Assembly (NCBI GenBank): GCA_021495925.1
Contig: JAKEKT010000003.1
Location: forward strand, 496,001 to 560,000
DNA length: 64,000 nt
Direction of reading: 5' to 3'
DNA from: Diplodia intermedia
Taxonomy: Eukaryota; Ascomycota; Dothideomycetes; Botryosphaeriales; Botryosphaeriaceae
Positions 1 to 10,864 of this stretch are shown here, piece by piece. Each line of letters starts with the position of its first letter. Position 1 is the stretch's first letter. A program made the translations under genes and the position numbers. Under the pieces are notes generated by a model. The model made no database searches. It was not told the DNA's origin and was given only the letters and a program-made list of their open reading frames with translations.

Positions 1-1550
1 CGGGCCGGGGCTGCTCGAGCGTCGGCGTCGGCGTGGCTGTTGCGAAGCCGGGCACGGGAGCAGGGTCGGGAAGCAGGGCGGGCAGGGGCGGGCAGAGAGG
101 ATGGGAGGGTGGAGAGGAGGGCGAGGAGGCAGGCAGCGCGGCCGAGGACGCGGCTAGGTCGACGCGCCCATGGGCGGGCGGAGGTGAGGGTGAGGTGAAG
201 CGACGCTTGTGGTCGAAGTCACTCGGTAAGGTTTGGCGCAGATCCAACAGATCAGAAAGGCCTGGCGGCCGATGCTGGTCCATGGACGGATTACCTAACA
301 GGGAGCGAAGGTGTGACTGCAGCACTTGCTCGGCGGCCTGAGCGGCGGGCGCTGGGCCAAGAGCGGAACGACAGTCGCGGTGGTGGAGAGCAACGAGACA
401 GGGTCACGGGCGGGTGCAACCACGAGCCACGGCGCTGATGGTCTGCGAACGAGCGGCTGGGCGGCCTGGCGGGCGGCGGAGAGACACAGCGGCAACGAAC
501 GGCAGAGCTCTTGGGCGCGTCGTGGGCAGGAGCGGCGGCAAAGAATGGGGTGAGACGGGTGTGCTGGAGGGCAAGGCGACGCAGTTGACAAGCAGCACAG
601 GAGGTCTCGGCCCCGAAAGACCAGCTGTGGCTCTTTGGATGCACATGCGGCCTTAGCCGCTGCTGGGGGTCCGCTGGCACTGGCCGCCTGAGCGCGCGAC
701 TCACCCACCAGAGCAAGCCGCGCAAAACGGCCTCCGCGCGCCGTTTGCTGCCGTTTAGCGCTGCCGGCTGTGGCCATGGCCTCCACCCTCCGCGCCGCCG
801 GCCTGGGCGGATGCAGCGCGCCGCATCGGTCTGCTGGCTCTCGTATTGCGCTCGTCGAGTCGCCGCAGCTGGGGGCCAGCTCCGCCGGGCAGCGCGGCCC
901 AGCGTCCAGGCGTGTAGTGAGGTGAGACCGGTCATCCGCAGCCTTTGTGTGGTGACTGGCGAGTGGCCGTCGGCTGGGCGGCGGCTCGTTGACTCACGCG
1001 CAGGCGCAGGCAGGCGCAGGCAGGCGCAGGTGCAGAAAACGGCGGCTACCGGTAGCGGGCCCGAGGCGTTCGTCGCTGCAAGTCGCCGTGCTCCAGCTGC
1101 CACCCCCAGCTCCCAGCTGCAGTGCCTCCACCCGCCTTGGCCGTCGCTGCCGCCAGACGCTCCATGCTGCTGCGCGTCCGCTCCGCTGCTGCCAAGCATC
1201 GATCGAAGGTCGGGACCACGCGGCCGGCCACTCCCGGCCGAGGCTGGAGATGGGCCAGGAGGAGAGAGGCGGCGGCTGCAGGCTGCGCTGGAGATCACCC
1301 GCAGCATGACGTCTCGTGCAGCACTACCCGTCTTCTGCAGAGTCCTTGTTGTTTAGGTTTGCGTCTCGCCCGCCCGAAAGCGCGCCCTAGCCGGGCGTGG
1401 CACAAACCAGGCCGTTGTTCGCTTCACGCTTCGCCCAGGTTCTGGAAACCAGGCCCGCACATATAGCCCCGGCCCGCCTGCTATTCGGGCCCGCCCATCT
1501 CCGCCAGCTACCTGGTCCGCCACGAGATCCTCTGCCGGAGCTAGTGTACC
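1..1550. other. GC-rich stretch without a recognisable gene
   Basis: Open frames exist on both strands here, but their translations are Arg/Ala/Pro/Ser-rich, overlap one another and show no domain I recognise, as expected of GC-rich non-coding DNA. It contains a 10-bp tandem repeat at 1001-1030 and a TGACTCA heptamer at 990-996, about 550 bp upstream of the nearest candidate gene. An uncharacterised gene cannot be excluded. Confidence 0.5.
1001..1030. repeat. 10-bp tandem repeat, three copies
   Basis: Three perfect head-to-tail copies of CAGGCGCAGG are visible. They lie outside any gene I can support. Variation in copy number is likely, but no function is evident. Confidence 0.85.
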
Positions 1551-2279
1551 ATGTGTAAGGCTTACACTTGCGCCTGCGGCGCCTGCAGGGCTCCCCAAGA
1601 CATGACCTACCACTGCCGTCTCTCGGATGTTGCACCCTGCCCCGTCCCAACGCCCGTGGCCGGCCTCCCTCCGGATGCCCACTACAATTTTGTCAAGTGC
1701 TGCTACTGCGGCCATGTTGGCCGGCCGGTCGAGGCCACAGCCCAGGAACACCAGCCTCCCTTGAGTAAGAAATCGTCATTTGACCGGGGGTTGCACAACC
1801 AGGCACAGAGAGTCCCGCAACACCAATTTCAATCTCATGTAACACATAACCTTATTGACCCTAGACTGCTTGCTCCTTCATCCTCTCCAGGCACCACCGG
1901 CGAGTCGCCATCCCAGTGGCACAGCATCAGCGGTAATCCAGCCCCCGACGAGTGTGCAGCTACACCGATTCAGACTTTCCGTTGCCGTCAAACGAGTCAC
2001 CGTTCCACTCCTTACTCCCAGCAACCTTGCCGCACCCCTGCTGCACCAGCATCTTCGCTACTGCACTCAACCATGCTGCTTGCAGATGAAGGTCGGAGGC
2101 TCGTCGCCATGGACCAGAGGCGTACGCACCTTTTTGACTCCGTCGAAGAAATGCAGCGAGCAAGTAAAGCAACTGGTCGTCGAGCGAAGACGCCTACAGC
2201 CGAGGCGCTGGACCAGGCGTGGGCAACGCTGCGGGAGACGATGATAGGAAAACCAGCAAGTGACTGGAACAACAACTAA
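1551..2279 (+). CDS. Small Cys-rich protein of unknown function
   Basis: This is an uninterrupted 242-residue frame. I do not recognise the family. The first 55 residues hold nine cysteines: Cys2, Cys7, Cys9, Cys12, Cys22, Cys30, then a CCxC cluster at 50-53 followed by Gly-His. Such paired Cys could bind zinc or form a small disulfide-rich fold. No signal peptide is visible, so an intracellular metal-binding role is more likely than secretion; this is inference. Residues 60-180 are Ser/Pro/Gln-rich and probably disordered, and the tail (about 185-235) is charged and may be helical. The Met at 1551 is the first residue of the frame and directly precedes the Cys cluster. The next supported gene is AROM on the other strand, over 2 kb away. 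The gene is judged real because the Cys pattern is ordered and the frame is less Arg/Pro-biased than its neighbours. A chance frame remains possible. Confidence 0.42.
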   Translation: MCKAYTCACGACRAPQDMTYHCRLSDVAPCPVPTPVAGLPPDAHYNFVKCCYCGHVGRPVEATAQEHQPPLSKKSSFDRGLHNQAQRVPQHQFQSHVTHNLIDPRLLAPSSSPGTTGESPSQWHSISGNPAPDECAATPIQTFRCRQTSHRSTPYSQQPCRTPAAPASSLLHSTMLLADEGRRLVAMDQRRTHLFDSVEEMQRASKATGRRAKTPTAEALDQAWATLRETMIGKPASDWNNN

Positions 2280-4539
2280 GCACCATTTCAGCGACGAACC
2301 GCCGGGCAGTTGTTGGGAGCTTGGAAGTTGGAAACGCCTCGAGGCGAGTTGAGAAGATACGAGTTGGTACCATAGCAAGCATAGCTAACATGATGCCATG
2401 GCTTACGGCAATGTCCTTCAAACCACTCAGAAATCCGTTGAGAGTCATGTACGGGCATCGATACTAGGTCGAAAGACAAGTGATGCTAGCGATCTGGACC
2501 GACCAAGAAAGTGGCCACCGCGCCCCATTGGATTGCACTACCGCTAGCCTGACTGGCGTGCCAACTTAAAAATAGAAAACCCCCTCCACCAACCTCCGCT
2601 CGTCGTTTCATGATATCTCTCCGGGTTACCCATTCAGTAGTCCTCAACGTCCCACAGCGCTTGGTGGATATTATTGACGCCGGCGATCACGGTGGTCCTA
2701 ATATGCTGACCGACGGAAGGGTCGGATAAGACATGGCAATCGCCGCAGCACGCGGTACGCAGCACGCAGCACACACAGCCCCCCCTGCACATCCCGCTTG
2801 CTGCTGTGGTGATCGGACGGCATATGCAAGATGCAAAGTCCCTACGCACGACGACGACGCTCCACCCACAGCTTTTGCGGCTGGCCCGATCATACACACA
2901 CACACCTACATAGAAAGAGAAAAAGAGAGAGAAAGAGCGAGAGAGAGAGAGAGAGAGAGAAAGAGAGGGAGGGGGAGAGAGAGTGAGAGAAATTCTGGGC
3001 TGACGGTCAAGGATAAGGGATCTGAACATGAATCATGGTTTTGAGCAACTTTCTCCCACCGACATTATTCTGCGTTCCAGGTTTTTTGTTGCTGTAAAAT
3101 AAAGCCTGCTTGCGAGATTGATCCCACGCAGCCGCGCCAATTGCCGAGGCATCGGCGCCTCCAAGCTAGCAAGACTAGAGTCTGGGTAGTGCATCGCGTG
3201 ATGCGGAAGAAAAAAAAAAACACCGGAGCCTGTAGTTGTTGTTGTTGCTGTTGTTGCGGTTGCCATGTGATGAGAACACGCAATCGTGGAAGGAAAGTGG
3301 CCAGCCCCAGCCTAGATAGCCAACCAGCCAGCCACCCTCTATGCTACCTTCCGAACCTGGCTTGCCGAACCGTACCTAAGCAGCCCATCTCGGCCCGAGG
3401 TGCAGGGCGTCATCGCGTTATGCATCGGAGCACAGAATCCCGGCGGCATCAGAGGAACACCGATTGAATAAAAAGCCTCTCTTCCGCCGGATGAAAACGA
3501 ACGAACGAACACAAATGCTTACGTGCGGGCATAACTAACTTTGCACAAGAAGCAGGCCGGTGATGGAATAATCCCTCTGGCAGAAGAGACGCCGCCGGCC
3601 TGTCCTCCACCTTTTCGGCCTTTGACACGCTGAGAGAGATCTTGATGATTAGGCCTCCCACGGCCCTCGACAAACTTGCTATTATCCACCTCGCTGCAAA
3701 ATGCTCGACGTTGTGGATCGAGGAATCATATGCCGCACGCATATATGTTCATCTTCTCCACACCCCATGAGATTGTGGCTCGCATGCGCACATCAAAGCA
3801 CGCACACACGCACACTACTGAGCGGCCACTTTCCACATTTGGTTTGTTGCCGCGCGTGTGCGCGTGCGTGGAATGGGCGGTGAGCGGCGGCGATGGCGGC
3901 GGTGGCTTCTCCGGTGACCGGCAATTCCAAAGAGCCGAGCAGCAAAGCCTCCTTCCTCCGACGATGTACCCGTGACGCTTCTTCTTCGGCGGAGCGAAGG
4001 GCGGTGGGAAAAGGCACGACGAGGGAAAAAAGAGGAGAAGACTGGGGGGTTTGCTGGTTGAGAGCCCGTCCCACCAGTCGCAGCCGATCAGTCTTTGACC
4101 GGAGTGGCGAAGGGGAGAAAATACGGAGATGTGTTCTGTCGACTGGATGTTCGGCTTTCATTACGAGCCAGTTTGCTCTTCCTTACCCTAAGTGGCAACA
4201 GGTGTCGGTGCGTACGAGATAAGAGCAACCTGTGCAGGAACGGAGAAGCTGCAGGACGGGAGCGGAACACTACTCGGCAATCGAGGCTCTTGGGACAGGA
4301 GAAGGAAGCAAGGCCTTGGTTGGCATAGAAGCAAGTGCTAAAAATGCAACCATGGCGTGAGCAGACTTCGACTTGAGCGGGCACAGAATGAAGTGGCAAC
4401 ATGTAGATTGAAACTGAATTTCCTTGGTTGCACAAGACGACAGAAAGAAGCACACCTTGAAAGCACTTTTCAGTCCCCGCAACAACGAGACGAAATAGAC
4501 GATCAAGCAAATGTATCGAAACCGAACTCTTACACGCGT
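2280..4539. other. Intergenic region with microsatellites
   Basis: No supported gene. It holds a CA then GA-rich tract (2893-2991), a run of ten A (about 3211-3220), a TGT/GTT-rich tract (about 3235-3263) and a GTGTGCGCGTGCG patch near 3857. Open frames here are short and largely created by the repeats. The right end is presumably the 3' flank of the AROM gene. Confidence 0.6.
2893..2991. repeat. CA/GA microsatellite
   Basis: A short CA run (2893-2905) is followed by an imperfect purine tract of GA repeats interrupted by A and G runs, to about 2991. It is non-coding and likely length-polymorphic. Confidence 0.85.
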
Positions 4540-7500
4540 CTAGATCTCGGCATTCATCACGGCATCCTGCATGGTCACGTCAGCTCTACCGCTCTGTTGC
4601 GTGATAGTTCGGGGGAAACTTACCCTGGCGACGTTGTAGAGCGGCTCGATACCGGTCCAGTTTTTGAACTGCGTGTTTGTTTAGTATTCCGATGCTTGGA
4701 CTGACATGTCGGAACAGCAAATGCTCACCTGGAAGACACCTTGCCCGACCAGAACCTCAAGACCATTGACCGTCTTCCACCCAGAATCCGTCGCCAGCTG
4801 CATGAGGGCCGTGACGGGAGGCTTGTAGGCCATCTCTAGCAGCGTCCTCTTGGGCTCTTCCATGCCAGCGCTCGCGCCAGGCATGCAATCGGCACCGCCC
4901 TTCTCGAAGACCTTGCAGATTATTTCACGCATGTTGCTTTCAATCGGCTCGGTCGCAGGGATCGTGCCGATGGCGACGTGAGGAATGCCCTTCTCGGCGT
5001 CGAGCGCGTCAACCTCCTCGACGGAGGACAGAATACGCAGGTTGAAATCCGCCGGGAACGACGCCTTCAGCACTTCCATCTTGTAAGCCGTACGGCCAAG
5101 CAGGTAGATGGGGCTGTAATGCATTGAGGCGAGCGCGTAAATGGCAGCGCGAGCCGTGCCCCCTCCGCCGATGACGAGGCCGCTCTGCTTGTTGCTGCCG
5201 CCCATTGAGCCAGAGTTGCGCAGAACCAGAACCATGCCCTGCCAATCTGTGTTGCGGCCGATCAGGCGGACCTGGGATTTGCCGGCTTCGTCCGTGACCT
5301 CCTCGGGTACGATGGTGTTGATGGCGCCGATGATCTCGACCTCAGGGCCAACGCCATCAATGTACGGGCGTATCTCTTGCTTCAGAGGAATAGTCACGGA
5401 GGCACCGCCGAAGTTGGGCTGCCGGATGATATCCTTAAGGTCCTTGGCACTTGTGGTTTCAATACGGTCGTAGGAATGGGGAAGCCCGGTTTCCGCGAAC
5501 AGAGTGTTGTGCATAGGAGGAGAGCGCGACTGTGAAACAGGGCTGCCGGCAACGAAGAACCTCTTCGGCTCAACCTGTCCCATCAGGGAAAGACCTCGGC
5601 GGATGTCAGCTGCCGAAAGCTGGCCAGGCGCCGCAGCGCCAGGCAGCTCTGGGTGGCTGACCGGCGTCATGAAGCCGTTGATGATGCGGCTGAGCTTGCC
5701 AATTGTGCCCATGTTGATGCCGATGACAGGAATAGGGTGTGTCTGCTCAGCCCACGACTTGAATTCCGCAAGCTCAAAGTTGTCCTGAAGCGTCTTGGCA
5801 ACGCCAACAAGCTTGATCACATCGCCAAACTGCAAGGCCCTTTTGTAGAACGGAATCCAGGATCCATTGCTCCAAGAGAGCTCTGCCTTCGGGTCGTGGT
5901 GCGAGGCGATGATCTTGCTACTGCCCTTGTTCGAAGAGATCTCTTGCAGGAGTTCCTCGGGATAAGTGATCTCGAGGTCGACGAACTCGAAACCCATGCG
6001 GATAGCCAACTTGTACAGGCCGAGCGCCGCATCATTAGCGCCATCGGGGAACTTGCCACCTTGGCTCCTGCTGCGGATAGTAAAAATCAAGGGATGAGAA
6101 ACCTTCGACCGCAGGAAGGTGATTTGGTCGATGAGGAAGTCTGTGGTGGGAATGCCATTCTCCGCATTGGGGTCCTCGAGAAGATCCACGCGGACCTCGA
6201 CCGCATCAGAACCAACAACAACCCGCTCCAGCCTATCGGAAAGAAGGTTGATTTGAGGAGCAGTCAAGCAAACGAAGAACGATTGCTTCTTGCGCTTCAA
6301 ATTGTCCAGAGCAGAGGTCTTCCCGGTAATCAGCGAAAGGAAGCGATCAAAATCATCCAGGGTCCTGGCAAGGCCACTGTCCTCGACGGTTTGACTGTGG
6401 AATTGGTAGTTGCTGCACTCCTGGTACCAGTCTTTCCTACGCTCCCAGACACTCATCATCGGGTCGACGTATGCAGGACGCGTTTTGTCGAGGTTGAGGA
6501 ACTCCATTACTCTTTGAATGTCCCGAGTAATGAGGAGGACATGGCCGTCATTTGCCCAGTTCTTGAGGAGCTCGCGGGCCTCGGGGATTTCTACAACGCC
6601 GCCGCCGCAAGCGAGAATGTGCCCCGTGCCTTTCTCCTTCATGACGCGTTTGACAAGCTTGAGCTCCTCTTCACGGAAGAACTCCCAGCCGTGATTTCTC
6701 ACAATGTCAGGGATCGGAAGGCCAACCTGTTCCTCAAGAGCATTGTCCAGATCAAGCAAAGGCCAGCCAAGAATCTTGGATGCCCAGCCGCCCATAGTTG
6801 TCTTACCAGCACCCCTCATGCCAATGATGAACATTGACTTGGTGGTCTTCTTGGCAGCGCTGTGGTGGGTAGATGGGTCGGGCTCATGACCCTCCAAGCT
6901 GGCACCGAAGAGCTGACGCAGAATGTCCCAGAACCCGGGCCAAGTCTTCGCCGTGCAGTCCTTCTCGAGAATAATGACGGGATCAGGAGCAACGAGGGAG
7001 AGCACACCGAAGCTCATGGCCACACGGTGATCATCGTAGCAATCAATACCTTCCTGCGGCGTGTCGAGCTCATAGGTACGGCCATCGATTTCAAGACCAT
7101 CGTCATGTTCGCGGCAGACGACGCCGTACTTGGCCAGCTGGTCCTTCATGGCAGCAATGCGGTTGCACTCCTTGACACGCTGGTTGGCAATGCCGTTGAT
7201 ACGGGTGGTAGCGGTGGTGCCGTTGTTGGTCGCAACGGCAGCCAGAACCGAAGCGGTCAAGAAAGCGTCCGTCATAGGCTCCATATCAACCTCCGTCAAG
7301 GCCTTCAATTGACCTTTAGGAGGACCGGTGACCGTAGTGGACGTCTCAGTCTGCTCCACAGTGCAGCCCATAGGCCTGAGAACATCGACCGCAAAGCGGG
7401 CGTCTCCTTGAAGCGACTTGGAGCCAATGTTTGGAACAGTGCAAGTGGTGCCGGTGATTGCAGCAATGGCAAGAGGGTAAGTAGCCGAGCTTGCGTCGCT

Positions 7501-9494
7501 CTCGACCTCGTAATTAGCCGGGTTCACGTAGCTCTGGCAAGGGATGTGGTAAGTGTTCTCCTCAGTGGCAGAGCGCTCGACCTGAACACCGAAAGAGGCC
7601 ATCATGGCGATAGTCATGTCGATATAAGGCTGCGAGATGACCTTGCCGCCGACCAGGCGAAGAGTGACCGGCTTCTTAGCGTAGGGCGCAGCCATGAGGA
7701 TGGAGGAGACGTATTGGGAGGAGACATTGGCAGTAAGCTCAATGTCGCCGCCCTCGAAACCGCCAGACGCACCAATGCGCAGAGGCAGGCAGCCCTCCCT
7801 CTCGAGATATTCAATCTGCGCACCGTTGGCCCTCAGAGAAGTCACAAGCGGCCCAATGGGCCTCTCCTTCATTCTAGCATTTCCAGTCAAGACGGTAGAC
7901 GCAACAGAGGATTGTTTCGCGAGGGTGACAACCGATGTCAGGAAACGAGAAGCAGTACCGGCATTTCCAATGTAGATCTCATCAGAGCTGGCTGAGAGCG
8001 CACCGCCATTGCCATTGACAACCAGGACGCGACCGTCGTCTTCCCAAGAGAAGGAGGCACCACCGAGCTTGGAGACGGCGCCGAGCATGAATTGCGTGTC
8101 GTCCGAGTGAAGCAGATTGGTGATGCGACAGGTGCCTGAGCCAAGGGCAGCCAGCACCAGGACTCTGTTGGAGACGCTCTTAGATCCAGGAGGAGTGCAG
8201 GAGACATTCAAGTCGGAGGGCACGCCGGGGTGAACAACGACGCTGGGAGACAGAACGATGCGGATGTCCCGGTCAGCAACAACGCTGGCCTTCTTCTCGT
8301 AGGTCCTGCCAATACCCGCCAGCAGGACAATCTTCTTCTTCTGGCCATCATTTTTCTTGTCCACAGCCATGATGGAGATCAGCTCGTCGACTGCACAATG
8401 CTTGTTCGCAGTGCGCTTGCGCACAAGCTTGTCATTGAGCGAAGTAGGCAAGTCGTAGCTTGCAATGCACTTGGTCAAGCGGGCAACTGCACCGGGGGCG
8501 AGCACGCCCAAGTAGCGGGCAAGCTCGGCTTCCTTGACCATTCCAATGGCAACGCACTCACCGTGAAGGATCTGCGGGGTGAGAATGGCTTCCATGGCGT
8601 GGCCAATTGAGTGGCCGAAGTTGAGGAGGTTGCGCAAACCACCCTCCCTCTCGTCGGCAGAGACGACATGGGCCTTCACGCGGATAGAGCCCAGCACGAT
8701 CCTCTTGAGTATGGAAGCGATGTCGGCCAGGCGGCGCTGACCGCGAGCTGGCTTGTGGTTGATGGTCTTCATGATCAAGGAGGCATTGTCCTCGAGGGCG
8801 GCGAACTCCTCCTCGTTCCAGATGGCAGCAGTCTTACACAACCGTCAGCCGCAGCAACACGAGGCGCGCAACACGAGACACTCACCTTAACAACCTCGCC
8901 CATGCCGTTAATGAACTCTCTCCTCGGCAGGGTCTCGAGGAACTGCAAGTCAATGTAGATGCGCTCAGGCTGCCAGAAAGCGCCGACAAGGTTCTTGCCG
9001 GCGGGCGTGTCAATGGCCGTCTTGCCGCCAATGGACGAATCGACCATGGCCAGGAGCGTCGTAGGCACCTGGACAAAGCGGACGCCTCTCATGTAGGTGG
9101 CAGCAACAAAACCAATCATGTCACCAATCACACCACCACCCAGAGCAATTATGACAGTGTCGCGGGTGCATCCTTGGCGCAGCAACCAGTCCTCGACGGT
9201 GGCCTTGGTGGAACGCGACTTGGAGGTCTCGCCGGGAGGGATTGTGTAGGAGAGCAGGCGGGCGGAGGGAGCATGCTGGGCGGCGTGCTCCTTGAAGCTC
9301 TTCTCGAAGGCGGGGGTGTAGATGTCGCCGATGTTGGTGTCGGTGATCAGGACATAGGTGGAGGAGCGGATGTTCTGGAGCAGGTCCTGGGCGATATAGC
9401 TGTTCCACAGGCCGTACTCAACCACAATCGAGTCCTTGCCCAGAATGGGGACGGTCGTGGGGCCAGCGGCCGGGTCAGTAGTGGTGCCGCTCAT
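4540..9494 (-). CDS. ARO1: AROM pentafunctional shikimate enzyme
   Basis: This cytosolic enzyme runs five consecutive shikimate-pathway steps, from DAHP to EPSP. The spliced model has four exons (9494-8886, 8832-4729, 4668-4624, 4566-4540) and encodes 1594 residues, the usual AROM length. Domains in order: 3-dehydroquinate synthase (about 1-390), EPSP synthase (about 395-845; PGSKSVSNR near 418), shikimate kinase (P-loop GMRGAGKT near 874), type I dehydroquinase (from about 1053; Schiff-base Lys in GVAKTL near 1216, catalytic His in ASHHDP near 1181) and shikimate dehydrogenase (from about 1294; nucleotide loop VIGGGGTA). The first intron joins GMGEVVK to TAAIWNEEEF, conserved in the family. 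The last two introns restore the usual C-terminus FKNWTGIEPLYNVAR-DAVMNAEI; without them the frame reads into intron and stops early. All five domains look intact. A CPC1-type site lies about 170 bp upstream of the start. Confidence 0.97.
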
Positions 9495-9660
9495 GGCGGG
9501 GGAAAGGTCGCCGACGGTCGGGCGAGAGCCACGGATCTACGGCGCGCAGCCGGACGGGGAAGTGCCAATGCTCAGTCGCAGCACAGAGAATGCTGGCAAA
9601 TTGCTGCAACGGAGAGGCGGCGAGGGTTGAGGCAGTCTGCGGAAGTCCGCCGCGGGGATG

Positions 9661-9667
9661 TGAGTCA
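9661..9667. promoter_or_regulatory. CPC1/Gcn4-type site TGAGTCA
   Basis: A perfect TGASTCA heptamer lies about 167 bp upstream of the AROM start codon. In fungi, the bZIP protein CPC1/CpcA/Gcn4 binds this sequence to activate amino-acid biosynthetic genes on starvation, and aromatic-pathway genes are known targets. Position and gene make function plausible; binding is inferred only. Confidence 0.6.
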
Positions 9668-10769
9668 ACGCCGCTATCCAGAAAAGTGGTCAAACAATTT
9701 CGGGGCCGCATTCGGAGGCTGCCCGGCGATCGCTTGGCACCTGCGCCTTCCAAACCACCCACCAACCCCGCCCACCAACGCCCGCGCCTGCATTAGCAGC
9801 TCCTGGCCTGGCCTCGCAGTGACGTCCATTCGTCTCTAGCATCTCAGGCCCGCAATGTGAGCCCGCCCTCTCGCGGTGGACCTGCGCCACGACTGCACGC
9901 AACACCTACTCTTCCGCCCAACGGCTCCACACGGCCCGCATCATGTTCCTCGCCTTCGCCACCGCCATGCAGGTTCCCGGGTGTGTGCAAGATGGGGCTC
10001 AAAGGAGGCCGTTGCATCGCCGTTCCATGATACCGAGGCCAGAGCGGCGTAGTGGCGATCGAACGCCCTCTTCTCCATGGCTCTGAACGAGACCGGCGCT
10101 TCACTTCCGCTTGGTTGACCCGTGCGACACTTGCGACCCTCTGGATGCGCCCACTGCTTCTCCTATCTATGACAGCTAGGACTTGCGGCTGTTGTTGTAA
10201 TCTGCAAGTCCTGCTTGACTCTCAGGTACCGAATCGCTCTTGGGCTCGGCAAGATGAGCGCGACACGCTTAAGTAGCTCGGTACCGCGCTGCATCAACAA
10301 CCGGGCGGCATCCGTTGCTTGCGCTCGAGCCGGAGCTGTGCAGAGGGATTGCGTTTACGATGGAAGGTCCCGTCCCAGCCTCGGCACTTGGTCATGCAAG
10401 CAAGAATCTTGGGTAGTCTTGATGGGCTTAAGCGTTCTCCCGTCGGCCTGGATGCAGCCACACGACAAGCAACTAAAGCCCGATTTACCCAATCTGGATA
10501 TATTTCCGCATCGCCCGGCCTTGTGGCCGCCCCGTATCCGCCATCTGCGGGGTTGAAAGCTGGGGAGGCGTGCAGATTGTGGGGTTTCGGTTGTCGACGC
10601 GATTCGCAGCCTACCATTCGCACTCGCTATTGCGACGGTCTCAAGCGGCTTGACCGAAGCTTGTACAACCCAAGTCCTTCGTCCGACGTATGTCTGGTCG
10701 TACAGAGGCTATCTGCGGGGTAACACGGCGCGCTTCAGCTGCGGCTGCCCCTGGCGTGTACCTCAGCCG

Positions 10770-10777
10770 TATATAAG
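10770..10777 (+). promoter_or_regulatory. TATA box of the MFS transporter
   Basis: TATATAAG lies 95 bp upstream of the transporter ATG at 10865, a suitable distance for a core promoter with a short 5' leader. TATA promoters are common in inducible fungal genes, so this transporter may be stress- or substrate-induced (inference). Confidence 0.55.
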
Positions 10778-10864
10778 TCGACGGCCATCTACCTCTTATC
10801 GCCACCAGGCGCACTGGCTCGTCTGCTGCCCTTGATACATCTTTTATCAATATTCTCCGTGATC

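Larger units (their letters stand above)
9495..10864. other. Divergent intergenic region, AROM / MFS transporter
   Basis: No gene is supported here. It separates the divergent AROM and MFS genes and so contains both promoters: the TGAGTCA element near AROM and the TATA box near the transporter. Short frames on both strands are overlapping and show no recognisable domain. Confidence 0.6.

Noticed and set aside
291..1307. Minus-strand frame of 338 codons
   Set aside because: Same signature of chance frames in GC-rich DNA; no domain, no plausible intron structure.
5653..7995. Two long plus-strand frames (394 and 377 codons) opposite AROM
   Set aside because: They mirror conserved EPSP synthase, shikimate kinase and dehydroquinase sequence on the minus strand and have no domain of their own.
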